A DNA stretch of 64,000 bases from Ectobius pallidus (taxonomy: Eukaryota; Arthropoda; Insecta; Blattodea; Ectobiidae): contig CAXKWD010000007.1 in assembly GCA_964059195.1 (NCBI GenBank), forward strand, positions 60,760,705 to 60,824,704. Reading direction: 5' to 3'. Numbering within the stretch: position 1 is the first letter of the stretch; each line of letters opens with the position of its first letter. The notes below the pieces were generated by a model. That model made no database searches, was not told where the DNA came from, and saw only the letters and a list, made by a program, of their open reading frames with translations. The position numbers and the translations under genes were made by a program. Shown here piece by piece: positions 9,573 to 20,769 of the stretch.

Positions 9573-10434
9573 AGCACACGAACTGGCTTGCACCGAATCG
9601 AAATTGTTTTTAATTAATGGACATTTACATTATTTCAATTTCCAGACAAGTTATGTTGTATTAAATAATGTGTTTTCAATTCTGCTCAATGACAGCTTGT
9701 TGAAGTATTAATCATAGCATGTTGATAACCTTACGTGTCCATTAACGAACTGACGTTTTTCAGATAAAATTGCATCCTTGCGATCCGAGGAAAGATATTA
9801 TAAGATAAACTATCGTGATTGGTCTATATCCGAGGAATTGCTAAACGTTATTGGTCAGTCTCAAACACGCGGCGTATGATTGGAATAGTCGTACATAATC
9901 CTCTCTGTAAACAGAAACCTGCGTTACAGCCGTTTAACCATTCTATTAGAGCTCTAATTTAGTCTGTGAGATATGTACAATCAACTGCTTCGAATAGCAT
10001 AGTAGGGTATAGTGAATAAAATGTTGCGCTAGTCTACAGAATCCATTTTCCAAGCCACGTCGGTCGCGCTGTATAGATCTCTTCATAAGACTATCATTAC
10101 ACAACATCCTTTGTCGTCTCGCCGTAGCAGAGTGGCGGATGGCGGCTAGTGGCAGCTTTACCAGCCAAGTTGAGTCTGCGTCATCACGTGATCCCCCCCC
10201 CCTTATTCTCCGCCCATGCGTAATGGGATAGTACTGCTGCATAATGGAATTTTTTTCTGTTTCATACTGTATATCACAGTGATCAGTAGGGTTACATTCT
10301 ATATTGTTAATGCGGCTTGCGGAAATTACTATTTCAAAAAGCAAAACAAACAAAAATTGCTTTGGTGAACCAGTATATTCGACTTGAGCCTATATGGACT
10401 TCGTATTAACAACCAATCTCATTTTCAGTGTCTG
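9573..10434. other. No gene recognised
   Basis: No convincing gene, terminal repeat or RNA motif. A run of ten C lies near 10192-10202. The open frame at 9946-10353 (-) has no recognisable motif and is probably chance. Confidence 0.4.
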
Positions 10435-10435
10435 T

Positions 10436-10905
10436 CTTGCCGGCTTTGAGATCCTGCCAGTATCTCTTGAGCCCATCGATCAGCGCTTTCTTCCGCTCCT
10501 CTGGTAAAGGGCCTCTTCGTACTTCCGGGCTCTGCCTCCACATAAAGCCCCGATAGCTTTTCACCATCTTTCTGAAGTTATTCCTGTCATTGATTTCACC
10601 TTCCGTAATACCATCTCATATCTTTCTCACACTCTTTAAACCATCTCAACTTAGACGTCTTCGGTTTAAGAAAATTCCAAATTTTCTTTGTGAGTCGGTC
10701 ATTGTTCATACGGAAGATGTGACCATAAAACAGCAATCTTCTCTTTCTAATTGTCGTTATTGGTTCCATCTTGCTGTATACTTCTTTATTGGATTTTAAT
10801 CGAACCTGCCCGTCAACCAATCTATTGCCCAAGGTCTTCCGTAGTAGCCTGCATTCTCTTTTAAATAGCTGATTGACTTGTCCTTTTCGGTTCATACACA
10901 AGGTC
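10436..10905 (-). pseudogene. LINE (non-LTR retrotransposon) ORF2 C-terminal fragment
   Basis: The minus-strand frame (10596-10901) contains KRECRLLRKTLGNRLVDG, then KSNKEVYSKMEPITTIRKRR, then LLFYGHIFRMNNDRLTKKIW. This order is characteristic of the region downstream of the reverse transcriptase in many insect LINEs. Reading past the stop, the pattern continues in broken frames to about 10436. The reverse transcriptase and endonuclease are absent, so this is a 5'-truncated dead copy. The clade cannot be fixed from this part alone. Confidence 0.75.
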
Positions 10906-11297
10906 TCCGAATTAGTGCATTATTTTGAATATTCTACTGTATTTTCTTGAAATTACATTGTAGGTTTCCGTAGTTTTAGTCACTAACTTATAATTTTGGA
11001 TCAAGTTATTTTTGTTAAACAGATCGGTCATTTATATTTTGTTGGCGCTCATAGAATCACAAAGAGCTAGCATATTGGATCATAACAGGAAACCGAATCA
11101 TTATCTTAAGAATTCTGACGAAATAAGGTTTCCAAGTGCAAGAAAATGGCGGGGGGAGGACAGTGCCTCGATAGAATGCCCCTCTTTACAGTGCCACCCT
11201 CGCATTCAGCCAATAAATGCAAGTGAACGGATCTTCTCCCATATGAAATACATAAGAAACCTCGTTACTGTGCCAGTGAATATAAGACAAGAGTTTT

Positions 11298-11692
11298 CAG
11301 GGTGTCCACTGGTCGGGAAAATCCGGGAAAAGGCCGGGAATTTCGTATGGTCGGGAAAATCCGGGAAAAGTCAATGAATTTGTTAAAATATCCGGGAAAA
11401 TTCGAAAAATTGCAAAATGGGATCTAAAAGACTTCTAGACAATAATAAGCCTATGAAAGTATATTTAATTTATTTTATTGTTCCTAATTTTTGTATCATA
11501 GCCTAAGTAATTATTGCTTGAAATTACTTTTGGTACTAAAAGTTTTTCTTAATAAAGTATGTATAATCCTCTAATTTATCTTACACAGTTATTAGAAAGT
11601 GCTTCATATTTTGGTCGGGAATTTCTGAAATGATCAATGAAAATCAGGGAATAAGCCGGGAATTTCTTCAGCATTACTTGGTGGACACCCTG
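11298..11692. mobile_element. MITE derived from the hAT-like element at 7171-9572
   Basis: The ends are CAGGGTGTCCACTGG and the inverse TGGTGGACACCCTG. A 5-base duplication GTTTT lies at 11293-11297 and 11693-11697. Bases 11413-11692 match 9293-9572, including GACTTCTAGACAATAATA at the junction, so it is an internal-deletion derivative of the same family. The left end has repeated GGTCGGGAAAATCCGGGAAA. The 5-base duplication is shorter than the usual hAT 8; some hAT lineages are reported with 5, so the assignment is open. Confidence 0.8.
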
Positions 11693-11791
11693 GTTTTACC
11701 AAATATAGCTTGCAGTGATTTTTTGCGGTTGCAGAATTATTTGAAAAGTGGCGTGAACGTTAGGAAGATCATTTAAGAAACATACTGTATT

Positions 11792-12076
11792 GTGGGGTAC
11801 GCCGTGGTCGCGGGTTTGATCTCCGATGAGGTCGTTGGAGTTTTTCAATTGACCAAATCTTTCTGGTGGCACTATTGCCCTGGGGTCGTCGATTTAGCCT
11901 CTAACAGAAATGAGTAGCCCTACCAGGAGCAATCCTGGGGGTAAAGGCGGCCGGTGCTTAAGGCTGACAACCTTGCCACCTAAATGTGCCGAATGTCCAA
12001 AATCTGGGAGCCTCAACCTCCTGGAACCATCAGGGCTTCCATGGCCTGTATAGGGAACACTTTATCTTTTTTACTG
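11792..12076 (+). mobile_element. tRNA-derived SINE, copy 2, box A deleted
   Basis: Same family as 5511-5814. About 37 bases are missing from the head, from box A to just before GGTCGCGGG, while box B (GGTTTGATCTC) is present but mutated. Direct repeats TACTGTATT flank it at 11783-11791 and 12077-12085, so the deletion lies within an otherwise complete insertion. It could have been copied from a master lacking box A, or lost the segment later. Confidence 0.88.
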
Positions 12077-12085
12077 TACTGTATT

Positions 12086-13640
12086 TCCAAGAAGTGAGTG
12101 TTCCCCTTCCACTAACTGTATAGTGGAGGCAAAACCTATGTAGACAGTCGGCATGCTTTGAGGATTAAGCCATTGGCTGGCACTTAAGGAGTGGTACGGG
12201 GGGAGCAACAACTGACTGAATGGCACTCATCTGGTGTCCACGTGGAGTCATAGCTTAAATGTCAAAAATTCATAAATGAGCACTGATTGGTTGCACACGA
12301 AATTATATTGGCTGTCAGGCAAGTTCAACGCCCAAGAAACTCGCTGAAAATCCAGAATATACAACTTTATTGTCCAAGACACCCTCATTTCAAGTTATTT
12401 ACTGCGGATTATGAGGGTCTGTCGGCATGCCTTGAACCAAGTTGTATACGTAGAAGTTGCCTCCATTATAAATGTAGTGTGGTGGAATGTTAAGAGGTAG
12501 GACAGACAGCCTGCTTGTGGGTGGAGCAGGTAGAAAGAACATTTCATACAATGAGATATTATAACTTTCACTTTTAGTCCAGTGTCCATTCAGCTGTTAA
12601 ACACTACACTACAGTTACTCAGTTACAGTTAATCACTTACATGAACCCATATGATATTCAACCCCTTTGTATTACTGTATCACTGGCCAATACTGTAATA
12701 AATTGAGTTACTGTACAATCTTTTATTTTGCACTCAAGTTCTCTATTTGCCTTTTATTATATTTTTTCCATAATACAGTTTACTATCATAGTAAATTAAT
12801 ACAGCACTGTATTATGCTAGTTTTATTTTAAAAATTAAATTTTGTATTAGTGCCACCCTCGCTTTGTGCCACAATGTTCGAGAACGGATGGTGGCATTAG
12901 ATCGAGGGTTGACTGTATAGGGCAGTGTGCCCAGTGTGTGTGAAGACTTATTTTTTGTGACTAAATTATGACTTGCAAATTTAATGCATAAATTTAATGT
13001 TGTACGTTTCATTTAGAAAGGTATAAAATATAATTTCCACTTATGTTAAAACATTTTGAGGTTTATTATACTATCCGCGAGAGGGCAACTTTTAACACGA
13101 TCTGAACGATCCGCGTCTACGTGGTACTGGAAACGAACTGAGTACGATTCGCTCTCACTGTGTAGCCATATTGACCTTGACACTGTAGCAAGTCCTCTTG
13201 AATAAACGTTAAATTAATATCCATGATACACCATGGAAGGTCGTTAACAGTGTTAAATTGCGCACACCCAAATAAAAACATAGGAAGCAAATTTTAATTA
13301 AAAAAAAAGATAGGGTGGAATGTAATCTGGGTCATTCCATGAAAAGCAGGACATGGCACTAAACATTAAAACTGATTATTTTGATGTACTTGCAGACATG
13401 TTGGTAAAAGACCAAATTATCTCATTTCAGTGTTAGAAATTGATATTATTTGTAATTTTTGTTTCTGTTGCTTTTTGAAATTCGATACAAATTAGCGAAA
13501 AACAAGGGAGGCTTTTTCTTTGTTGTAACGCGAGTCAATCGATTTTTTAATATTGAAAGGCCTTTTTTTCATCATTTATTTATATAGTAACATGAGTTGA
13601 TGTTAGTTGTATGTTATGTAAGCAAATTAAGTCCCTAGTT
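12086..13640. other. No gene recognised
   Basis: AT-rich sequence. A stretch at 12850-12918 (GCCACCCTCGCTTTGTGCC ... GATCGAGGGTTGACTGTA) looks like one end of a pogo/Tigger-type MITE. A possible partner near 11157 is too diverged to be sure. No other features. Confidence 0.4.
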
Positions 13641-13759
13641 ATAGAGCTCTGCGCTTTTAAGATGGCCGCCGAGAATGAGGTATTATCCACTTCCGGTTAT
13701 CTCAGAGGCCTGTGTTTACAATACAGTTCTGTGCTTTGTGTCTTGTTTTAGAAGTAATT

Positions 13760-13945
13760 ATGCCGATTAACTGCTGTGTTGTCGGCTGTTCAGCCGTTGC
13801 AAACAAAAATTTAGGACTTAGTTTTCCAAAAGAAAGGGTTGTTGGATGGTAAAATTACGCCATGGAAAAACACCTTCCCAGTATTCTCGTGTTTGCAGCT
13901 GTCACTTCACAGAATATGATTTTAATGTTCCTTTGAGCAGTTTTG
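13760..13945 (+). pseudogene. THAP zinc-finger domain, broken
   Basis: Starts at an ATG and reads MPINCCVVGCSAVANKNLGL, then SFPKERVVGW and a stop. The text resumes in another frame as PSQYSRVCSCHFTEYDF. The pattern C-x(3,4)-C, a basic FPK segment, a W, then C-x2-H followed by F fits the C2CH THAP zinc finger, a DNA-binding module of P-element-like transposases and of host THAP proteins. The domain is about 60 residues instead of 80-90, and the stop plus frame change break it. Upstream GC-rich text (GATGGCCGCC at 13662) might be a relic of a 5' UTR. Confidence 0.65.
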
Positions 13946-14358
13946 GCGAGTATTTCATGTTTTTTAGAGTGTTTAAGATATTTTTTATATAGTAGATGTT
14001 GAGAAAAATATATAGGGCCTAAGTCTATGAAATAATAAGTAGGACCTGACCAACTTAACCTCGTTTAGGCTCATAATCAAGTTTCATTTCCATGTTAAAT
14101 TAGTATTTCATCTTTTCAGTGTAATTATTGTTGCCAATTTATTTGGTCATTTATTTTGACATTTAAGATTGTCAATGTCAATCGAAATTTCTCCCGTAAC
14201 CGATAAAATGGTCATTCTGTATTGTAATTGAGTAAAAAACAAACTACATACACATTTTTAGGAAAACATGGGTCCGGGCTTGATGATTTTTTAGAGTAGA
14301 ATGTGGGCCTAGGCCTAAGGATAGCTTAAATGTATCTGAAAATGTCCAGATTTGTTGT

Positions 14359-14700
14359 ATGCCTGTAATAGAAACTCTTGTAACAAGTAGATCAAAACCT
14401 GATAAAGAAAAATGTAATCATAATATGCCTATAGTTAATTATAACACTAATTTTGTAAATGTCATGTTTCTTAACATTCAAGGTTTTCTAGGTAAATCAG
14501 ATATGTTATGTATTATGTCATCAGACAATAATTTGGATGTAATTGGGATGGCGGAACACTGGCTGAGCCCAGAAAATATAAATTTGTCAATTACTCAAAA
14601 TTTTAAAGTATCCTCTTATTTTTGTCGTAGTCATGAAAAGCATGGTGGTTCAGCTATTTTTATTTAAAACAAATCAAAAGACAATAGCAACTGTACAACT
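14359..14700 (+). pseudogene. LINE apurinic-endonuclease domain fragment
   Basis: A 102-residue frame includes FLNIQGFLGKSDMLCIM, NNLDVIGMAEHWLSPENI and HEKHGGSAIFI. This matches the start of the LINE AP-like endonuclease: N-x-QG near the N-terminus, the D-V-I-x-(L/M)-x-E-x-W-L core with its catalytic glutamate, and the H-G-G-x-A-I strand. The frame ends at 14667 and the following 200 bases are only weakly coding-like. The reverse transcriptase is absent. Confidence 0.75.
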
Positions 14701-14902
14701 AATCATTTTTATTGGTATTTTGCAGAAGAGGCAAAAATACTGTTTGATAATAATAAACATTTACTACATTATGAAGTGTAAACTATGGACAACAAAAGAA
14801 TATTCATATTTAATCAAAATGTTTGTTCTAAAATTCGCATTAAAGTCATGTTATTTCGTTTTTATCTTGATACCTATTAATTTTATAAAGAATTGTGTTT
14901 AA

Positions 14903-15861
14903 CAAAAAATGTTCTTTTTAATTTTTTCTACAACTTGACTGTACTAAGCTTCCATGTATCGCCCAATATAATGGAAATAGCCTAGAAAAATTGAAAATGG
15001 ATACTAGTAAATTACCCTCTAAGTCATTTTTGCAGAAAAACGGATATAGCCATTTTGTTAGTCACCACCTGCGAAACGGCCGTCCAGAAATTTACTAAGG
15101 TAAAATAAAGTGCGTTAAAGAAAGTGTTTTTATTCAACCATAAATAAGAGTTTCCAATTTTAAATTTTTATTAAAATCGTTAGAGCCAATTTTTCAAAAA
15201 TCAAAATTTTTTCAAAAATCTTTCGTGAAAAGTCCCTGTAATATTTCAGTTATAAAAGTCAATTTCTGGGCGGTTCGATAAAATTCCGAAAAAGTCCTTA
15301 ATTCAAAAAATGAAGTAAATACAATGAACCGTTTACCCGCTGTGCTTGTCCACAGACAGACGGACAGACGTCATTCCAAAAACATTTTTTTCGGTTTCTA
15401 GGCATCATTAACATGTTTTCCCGGTGTTATCTCGATTTCGATTTTTTGTCACGATCACAATACTTTCTCTATAGTACGTATATGCGAGGAAGTAAAATTA
15501 ATACATGTTCCATATGCGCCGACTTGGGGGGTGAGGAACAAAGTGCTTTCTCCCCCCCCCCCCAAATATTCATATGTATGGCGTATGTATAACTATTAAC
15601 AATCCAATTTTTGCTCCCTAATAATATTTTCAGGTCGCTCTGGCATGCTTATTTTTCTGCTTTCTGAAACCTTAAACGTTTATACATTAAAATACCAACA
15701 GCGCGACCAATTGGAATATTCGACTCGTGGTGTCGCTGACCCCGACTAGGGATTTTACATGTATGTTCCTGTATTTTGAGAGCAGTAAATGCGGCAAGGT
15801 AGTATTTTTATCACGTCGCTTTCGTGAACGTGCAATACCATAGTATCCAAGTTAAATATAT
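14903..15861. other. No gene; repeat-like sequence
   Basis: No gene. An ACAGACAGACGGACAGACG-type simple stretch lies near 15353-15370 and a C-run near 15550. The surrounding text resembles dispersed-repeat sequence but no termini could be defined. Confidence 0.35.
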
Positions 15862-16150
15862 ATATATAAAAATGAATGTATGTGTGTGTGTGTGTCCTTT
15901 ATGCATTACCACACCATTCATCCGATCGCCATGAAACTTTGGGAAGTTGTTGGGTACATTCCCGGGAAGGTTTCTGTCGCACTACATTTTTAATTTTAGC
16001 CTTCGTTCGCGAGTTATGAGTGAAAAACGGCAAGAAAACGTGCATTTTTTACGCTTTCGAAGCATCAGTTATTCATTTCAGTTGTCAAATCAATTGCAGA
16101 AGGCTTTGTCTATTTTTGTCATACTTTGGAAACAATAGCATCGCGATCGC
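15862..16150 (+). mobile_element. Helitron 5' fragment, plus strand
   Basis: Starts in TATATATATAAAAATGAATG with a short (TG)n and then follows the same text as the reverse strand of the array units, including CCATGAAACTTTGGGAAGTTG and GCGAGTTATGAGTGAAAAACG. It stops near 16150 without the 3' hairpin. A truncated copy of the family described at 16641-19542. Confidence 0.6.
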
Positions 16151-16448
16151 TTTGGAAGACAATGGATACCTCATGTTAATATAAACGCCAGAGAAGTTAA
16201 TGATAAGGTGATGATAAGGTAATATTAAATATTTATTTAACGTGGAATATGCTTCTTATGAAAGATGGTTTACAGAAAATTCCGGGGAAGTTGCTTAGTT
16301 CGGGGTCCAGGCTACAACATTTCTATATGTAATCATAAGTAAAATCTCTTATGTAGGGTCGTTAAATCTGCCTGAAATGTAACGGAATTATAAGTCTGGA
16401 CAAATGAATATAGAAACTATGGCCTCAGTAGGCTTATTCCATTCTTCA

Positions 16449-16588
16449 CCTATATAAATAAAAACGAATATATGTCTGTCTGTCAAATACATTTACACAC
16501 ATTTTTTTCATCGTGAGTTTAATCGATTTAAATTCTCATAATCTTCTGAGATTGCAGCAACGCTCGACGGGTAATCTATATAGATCTT
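16449..16588 (+). mobile_element. Helitron-like 5' end, second family
   Basis: Begins CTATATAAATAAAAACGAAT and continues into TATGTCTGTCTGTC. Canonical Helitrons of insects often start TC followed by such AT-rich text. No 3' end is attached; the next Helitron start follows at about 16589. Confidence 0.45.
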
Positions 16589-17820
16589 CTATATAGCCTA
16601 CATAAAAATGAATGTATGTGTGTCTGTCCTTTAAGCATTACTAGCATGTGCCCGCGGCTTCGCCCGCGATAATTATTTCAAAAATTAAAAATTAAGAGCA
16701 TAATAGTTAAATCATTATATTTATTAACACCTAAATCACGTGGACTACATACCACGATTAGATAGCGTCGCCTGGTAAAAGCGACCTCAGATTCGAGTTC
16801 CTTGGCCCAGAATACCCCTGTACAGTGAGTTTCGTCCAAATCGAACAATGTTTGACCATATTTAGGCCTATATTGATTATCCCTCTTCCGTTTAGGTTGA
16901 AAATTTCATATGTCTACGGACCTTGATATTCTAAACAAATGAATCGTCCAGGATGGACTTACAAAATCAAGGGATCGCCCGCGATAATTATTTCAAGAAT
17001 TAAAAATTAAGAGCATAATAGTTAAATCATAATATTTATTAACACCTAAATCACGTGGACAACATACCACGATTAGATAGCGTCGCCTGGTAAAAGCGAT
17101 CTCAGATTCGAGTTCCTTGTCCCAGAAAATCCCTGTATAGTGAGTTTCGTCCAAATCGAACAATGTTTGACCATATTTAGGCCTATATTGATTATCCCTC
17201 TTCCGTGTAGGTTGAAAATTTCATATGTCTACGGGCCTTGACATTCTAAACAAATTAATCGACCAGCGTAGGCTTACAACATTCTAGCGATCGCGATGCT
17301 TTTATTACCACGGTATAACAAAAATAGCCAAAGCCAACTGCAATTGATTTGACATTGAAATGTATTACTGAAATCTGATGGTTCGACAGCGCTAAAATCA
17401 AGTTTTCTGCCAGTTTTTCACTCACAACACCCGAACGAAAGCTAAAATTAAAAATTCGGCTTCGAGGTGCATTTGCCCACCTTTCAGTGCATCTATGTTT
17501 AAAATTTCGGATCTCTGCGGTCAGTAGATTTCGCTGGGCATCGTGGACAGACAGACAAACACGTCCTTTTATTATTTTAAGATAGTATGTGCCCGCGGCT
17601 TCGCCCGCGATAATTATTTCAAAAATTAAAAATTAAGAGCATAATAGGTAAATCATTATATTAACACCTAAATCATGTGGACTACATACCACGATTAGAT
17701 AGCATCGACTGGTAAAAGCTACCTCAGATTCGAGTTCCTTGGCCCAGAAAACCCCTGTATAGTGAGTTTCGTCCAAATGGAACAACGTTTGACCATATTT
17801 AGGCTAATATTGATTATCCC

Positions 17821-17871
<51 letters not shown>

Positions 17872-19119
17872 TCTCTTCGGTGTAGGTTGAAAATTTCATA
17901 TTATGCTTGCGTGCCTTGATATTAAAAACAAATGAATCGACCAGCGCGAGCTACAAAATTCAAGAGATCGCGATGCTTTTATGTCGAAGGTATGACAAAA
18001 ATAGCCAAAGCCTAGTGTAATTGATTTGTATTACTGAAAACTCATGCTTCGAAAACGCAAAAAATACACGTTTTCTGCCCGTTTTTCACTCATAACTCTC
18101 GAAGGAAAGCTAAAATAAAAATTCCGGCTTCGAGGTGCACTTTCCGACCCTTTAGTCCATCTATGTTTAAAATTTCAGATCTCTGCGTTCAGTAGATTTC
18201 GCTGGGCATCGCGGACAGACAGACAGACGGAGGACAGACACTTCCTTTTATTAATATAGACTACTAGCATGTGCCCGTGGCTTCGCCCGCGATAATTATT
18301 TCAAAAATTAAAAATTAAGAGCATAATAGTTAAATCATTATATTTATTAACACCTAAATCACGTGGGCTACATACCACGATTAGATAGCGTCGCCTGGTA
18401 AAAGTGACCTCAGATTCGATTTCCTTGGCCCAGAATACCCCTGTACAGTGAGTTTCGTCCAAATCTAACAATGTTTGACCATATTTAGGCCTATCCCTCT
18501 TCCGTGTAGGTTGAAAATTTCATATGTCTACGGGCCTTGACATTCTAAACAAATGAATCGACCAGCGTGGGCTTACAACAATCTAGCGATCGCGATGCTT
18601 TTATTACCACGGTATGACAAAAATAGCCAAAGCCAACTGCAATTGATTTGACATTGACATGTATTACTGAAATCTGATGCTTCGACAGCGCTAAAATCAC
18701 GTTTTCTGCCAGTTTTTCACTCACAACTCGCGAACGAAAGCTAAAATTAAAAATCCGGCTTCGATGCGCATTCGCCCACCTTTCAGCCCATCTATGTTTA
18801 AAATTTCAGATCTCTGCGTTCAATAGATTTCGCTGGGCATCGTGGACAGACAGACAAACTCGTCCTTTCATTATTTTTAGATAGCATGTGCCCGCGGCTT
18901 CGCCCGCGATAATTATTTCAAAAATTAAAAATTAAGAGCATAATAGTTAAATCATTATATTAACACCTAAATCATGTGGACTATATATCACGATTAGATA
19001 GCCTCACCTGGTAAAAGCGTCCTCAGATTCGAGTTCCTTGGCCCAGAAAACCCCTGTATAGTGAGTTTCGTCCAAATGGAACAACGTTTGACCATATTTA
19101 GGCTAATATTGATTATCCC

Positions 19120-19152
<33 letters not shown>

Positions 19153-20138
19153 CCACTTCGGTGTAGGTTGAAAATTTCATATTATGTTTGCGTGCCTTGA
19201 CATTAAAAACAAATGAATCGACCAGCGTGAGCTACAACATTCAAGAGATCGCGATGCTTTTATGTCGAAGGAATGACAAAAATAGCCAAAGCCTAGTGTA
19301 ATTGATTTGTATTACTGAAAACTCATGCTTAGAAATCGCAAAAAATACACGTTTTCTGCCCGTTTTTCACTCATAACTCACGAACGAAAGCGAAAATTAA
19401 AATTCCGGCTTCGAGGTGCACATTCCGACCCTTTAGTCCCCCTATGTATAAAATTTCAGATCTCTGCGTTGAGTAGATTTCGCTGGGCATCGCGGACAGA
19501 CAGACAGACAGACAGACAGACCCTTCCTTTTATTAATATAGATGCCATTCATCCGATCACCATGAAACTTTGGGAAGTTGTTGAATACATTCCCGCAAAG
19601 GCATGCTACATTTTTAATTTTAGCTTTCGTTCGCGAGTTATGAGTGAAAACGGGATTGAGACGTACATTTCTTGCGCTTTCGAAACATCAGTTTTCAGTT
19701 GTCAAATCAATTGCAGATGACTTGGCCTACTTTCGTCATACCTTGGAAATAAAAGCATCGCGATCGTTCGAATTTTGTAAGCCCACCATGGCCGAATCAT
19801 TTGTTTATAATGTCAAGGCACGCAGACAGATGAAATTTTCACCCGAGACGGAAGAAGAATAGTGAATATAGCCCTAAATGGAGAAACATTATGCAGGGTT
19901 TTTTAGGCCAGGGAACTCGAATCTGAGGTTATTTTTCCCATGCTGCGCTTTCTAATCGTGGAATTCACTTCAAAGCCGTATTTACAGTTGTTTCATTAAT
20001 TAGGCCTATCAATCGTTTAATTTAGACCTATGAATGTTTCGTGTGCAAAGTGTTAGTAAATATAATAGTTTAATTATTTTGCTCTTAATGTATAATCTTC
20101 CTATTAATTATTGTGGGCGAAGCCGCGGGGATCTGCTA
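16589..20138 (+). mobile_element. Plus-strand Helitron split by a Helitron array
   Basis: The 5' part (16589-16640, starting TCTATATAGCC) stops at GCATTA. The sequence resumes at 19543 with TGCCATTCATCCGATC, the text that follows that point in the intact copy near 15900. It ends near 20138 at the hairpin GGGCGAAGCCGCGGGG and a decayed GCTAT instead of GCTAG. The inserted array (16641-19542) sits between an A and a T, the canonical Helitron target. Open frames at 19325-19720 and 19644-19862 are inside these repeats and are not genes. Confidence 0.65.
16641..19542 (-). mobile_element. Head-to-tail array of five non-autonomous Helitrons
   Basis: On the minus strand each full unit starts TCTATATTAATAAAAGG or a close variant. 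It ends in a hairpin CGCGGGCGAAGCCGCG, then GGCACATG and CTAG. Plus-strand unit starts are about 16641, 16976, 17583, 18264 and 18881. Unit lengths are about 335 (truncated), 607, 680, 617 and 662. Units 3 and 5 share a (TAA)n tract (17822-17870, 19121-19151) and ACAGAC repeats at their 5' end; units 2 and 4 share a different 5' end and lack the tract. So the array is a repeated two-unit block of about 1.29 kb. No Rep/helicase gene is present. They would depend on an autonomous Helitron. Confidence 0.75.
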
Positions 20139-20164
20139 TAAGCTATAATAAGCTGTAGCTTATC

Positions 20165-20339
20165 TAGCGTTTTCTGAGGAAATAGTTTGTGTGTGATAAG
20201 TCGTTCTTCCCCATTTCAAATTCTAAATACCTATATAAAGACCTTAAAGACCTCGAGTTTGAAAATCGAAAGTCCTTCATAAGTTATTTTCGCATTTACA
20301 AAATACAAAACCCGAGCGACGCCGGGCATTTTAAGCTAG
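20165..20339 (+). mobile_element. Helitron 3' end, intact hairpin and CTAG
   Basis: Ends CCCGAGCGACGCCGGG, CATTTTAAG, CTAG, followed by T. This is the standard Helitron 3' architecture: a hairpin, a short spacer, and CTRR next to T. The upstream text (TTTTCTGAGGAAATAGTTTG) is shared with 53205-53479. The 5' portion is missing. Confidence 0.7.
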
Positions 20340-20769
20340 TATATAATAAAGTTTGTATCGTGCACGTATTTAAAGACGGTGTGGTATCTTTTCTGAAAGG
20401 TTCAGGGCCAGTTTATTGTAGATGGCATACCTACATCGAAATGTTGCTTTGATACAACAGCAACTGAATGTTGAGAGCTAAGATCCTAGACTAGTTAAAT
20501 AATTAGACCCATTCGTCGAGATGCAATGACATCCGGTCATGTCGGTAAAACAGCTCTCTAGGCTGCGCTCTCGACTCTCCAATCATCGATCGTACTGAGG
20601 TCGAACGTAATACTCTCATAATGGGTTGATTGGGTGAATTTTATCATCACGCTCAAATTAAACATACGGACGTAGGTAGAGTGTAGACGCGCTGTAGTCT
20701 AAACTTACGCTGTAAAGTAAAAGCAGTAGTTCGAATTTCATTCAACTTGAGACAGTAAGGCTTTCTGTG

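Noticed and set aside
11157..12918. A possible pogo/Tigger-like element enclosing the MITE and SINE
   Set aside because: Only the right end (GAGGGTTGACTGTA) is convincing; the proposed left partner near 11157 is too diverged and no TA duplication could be fixed.
19325..19862. Two overlapping frames with basic residues
   Set aside because: They arise from the end of one Helitron copy and the start of the next, including ACAGAC repeats.
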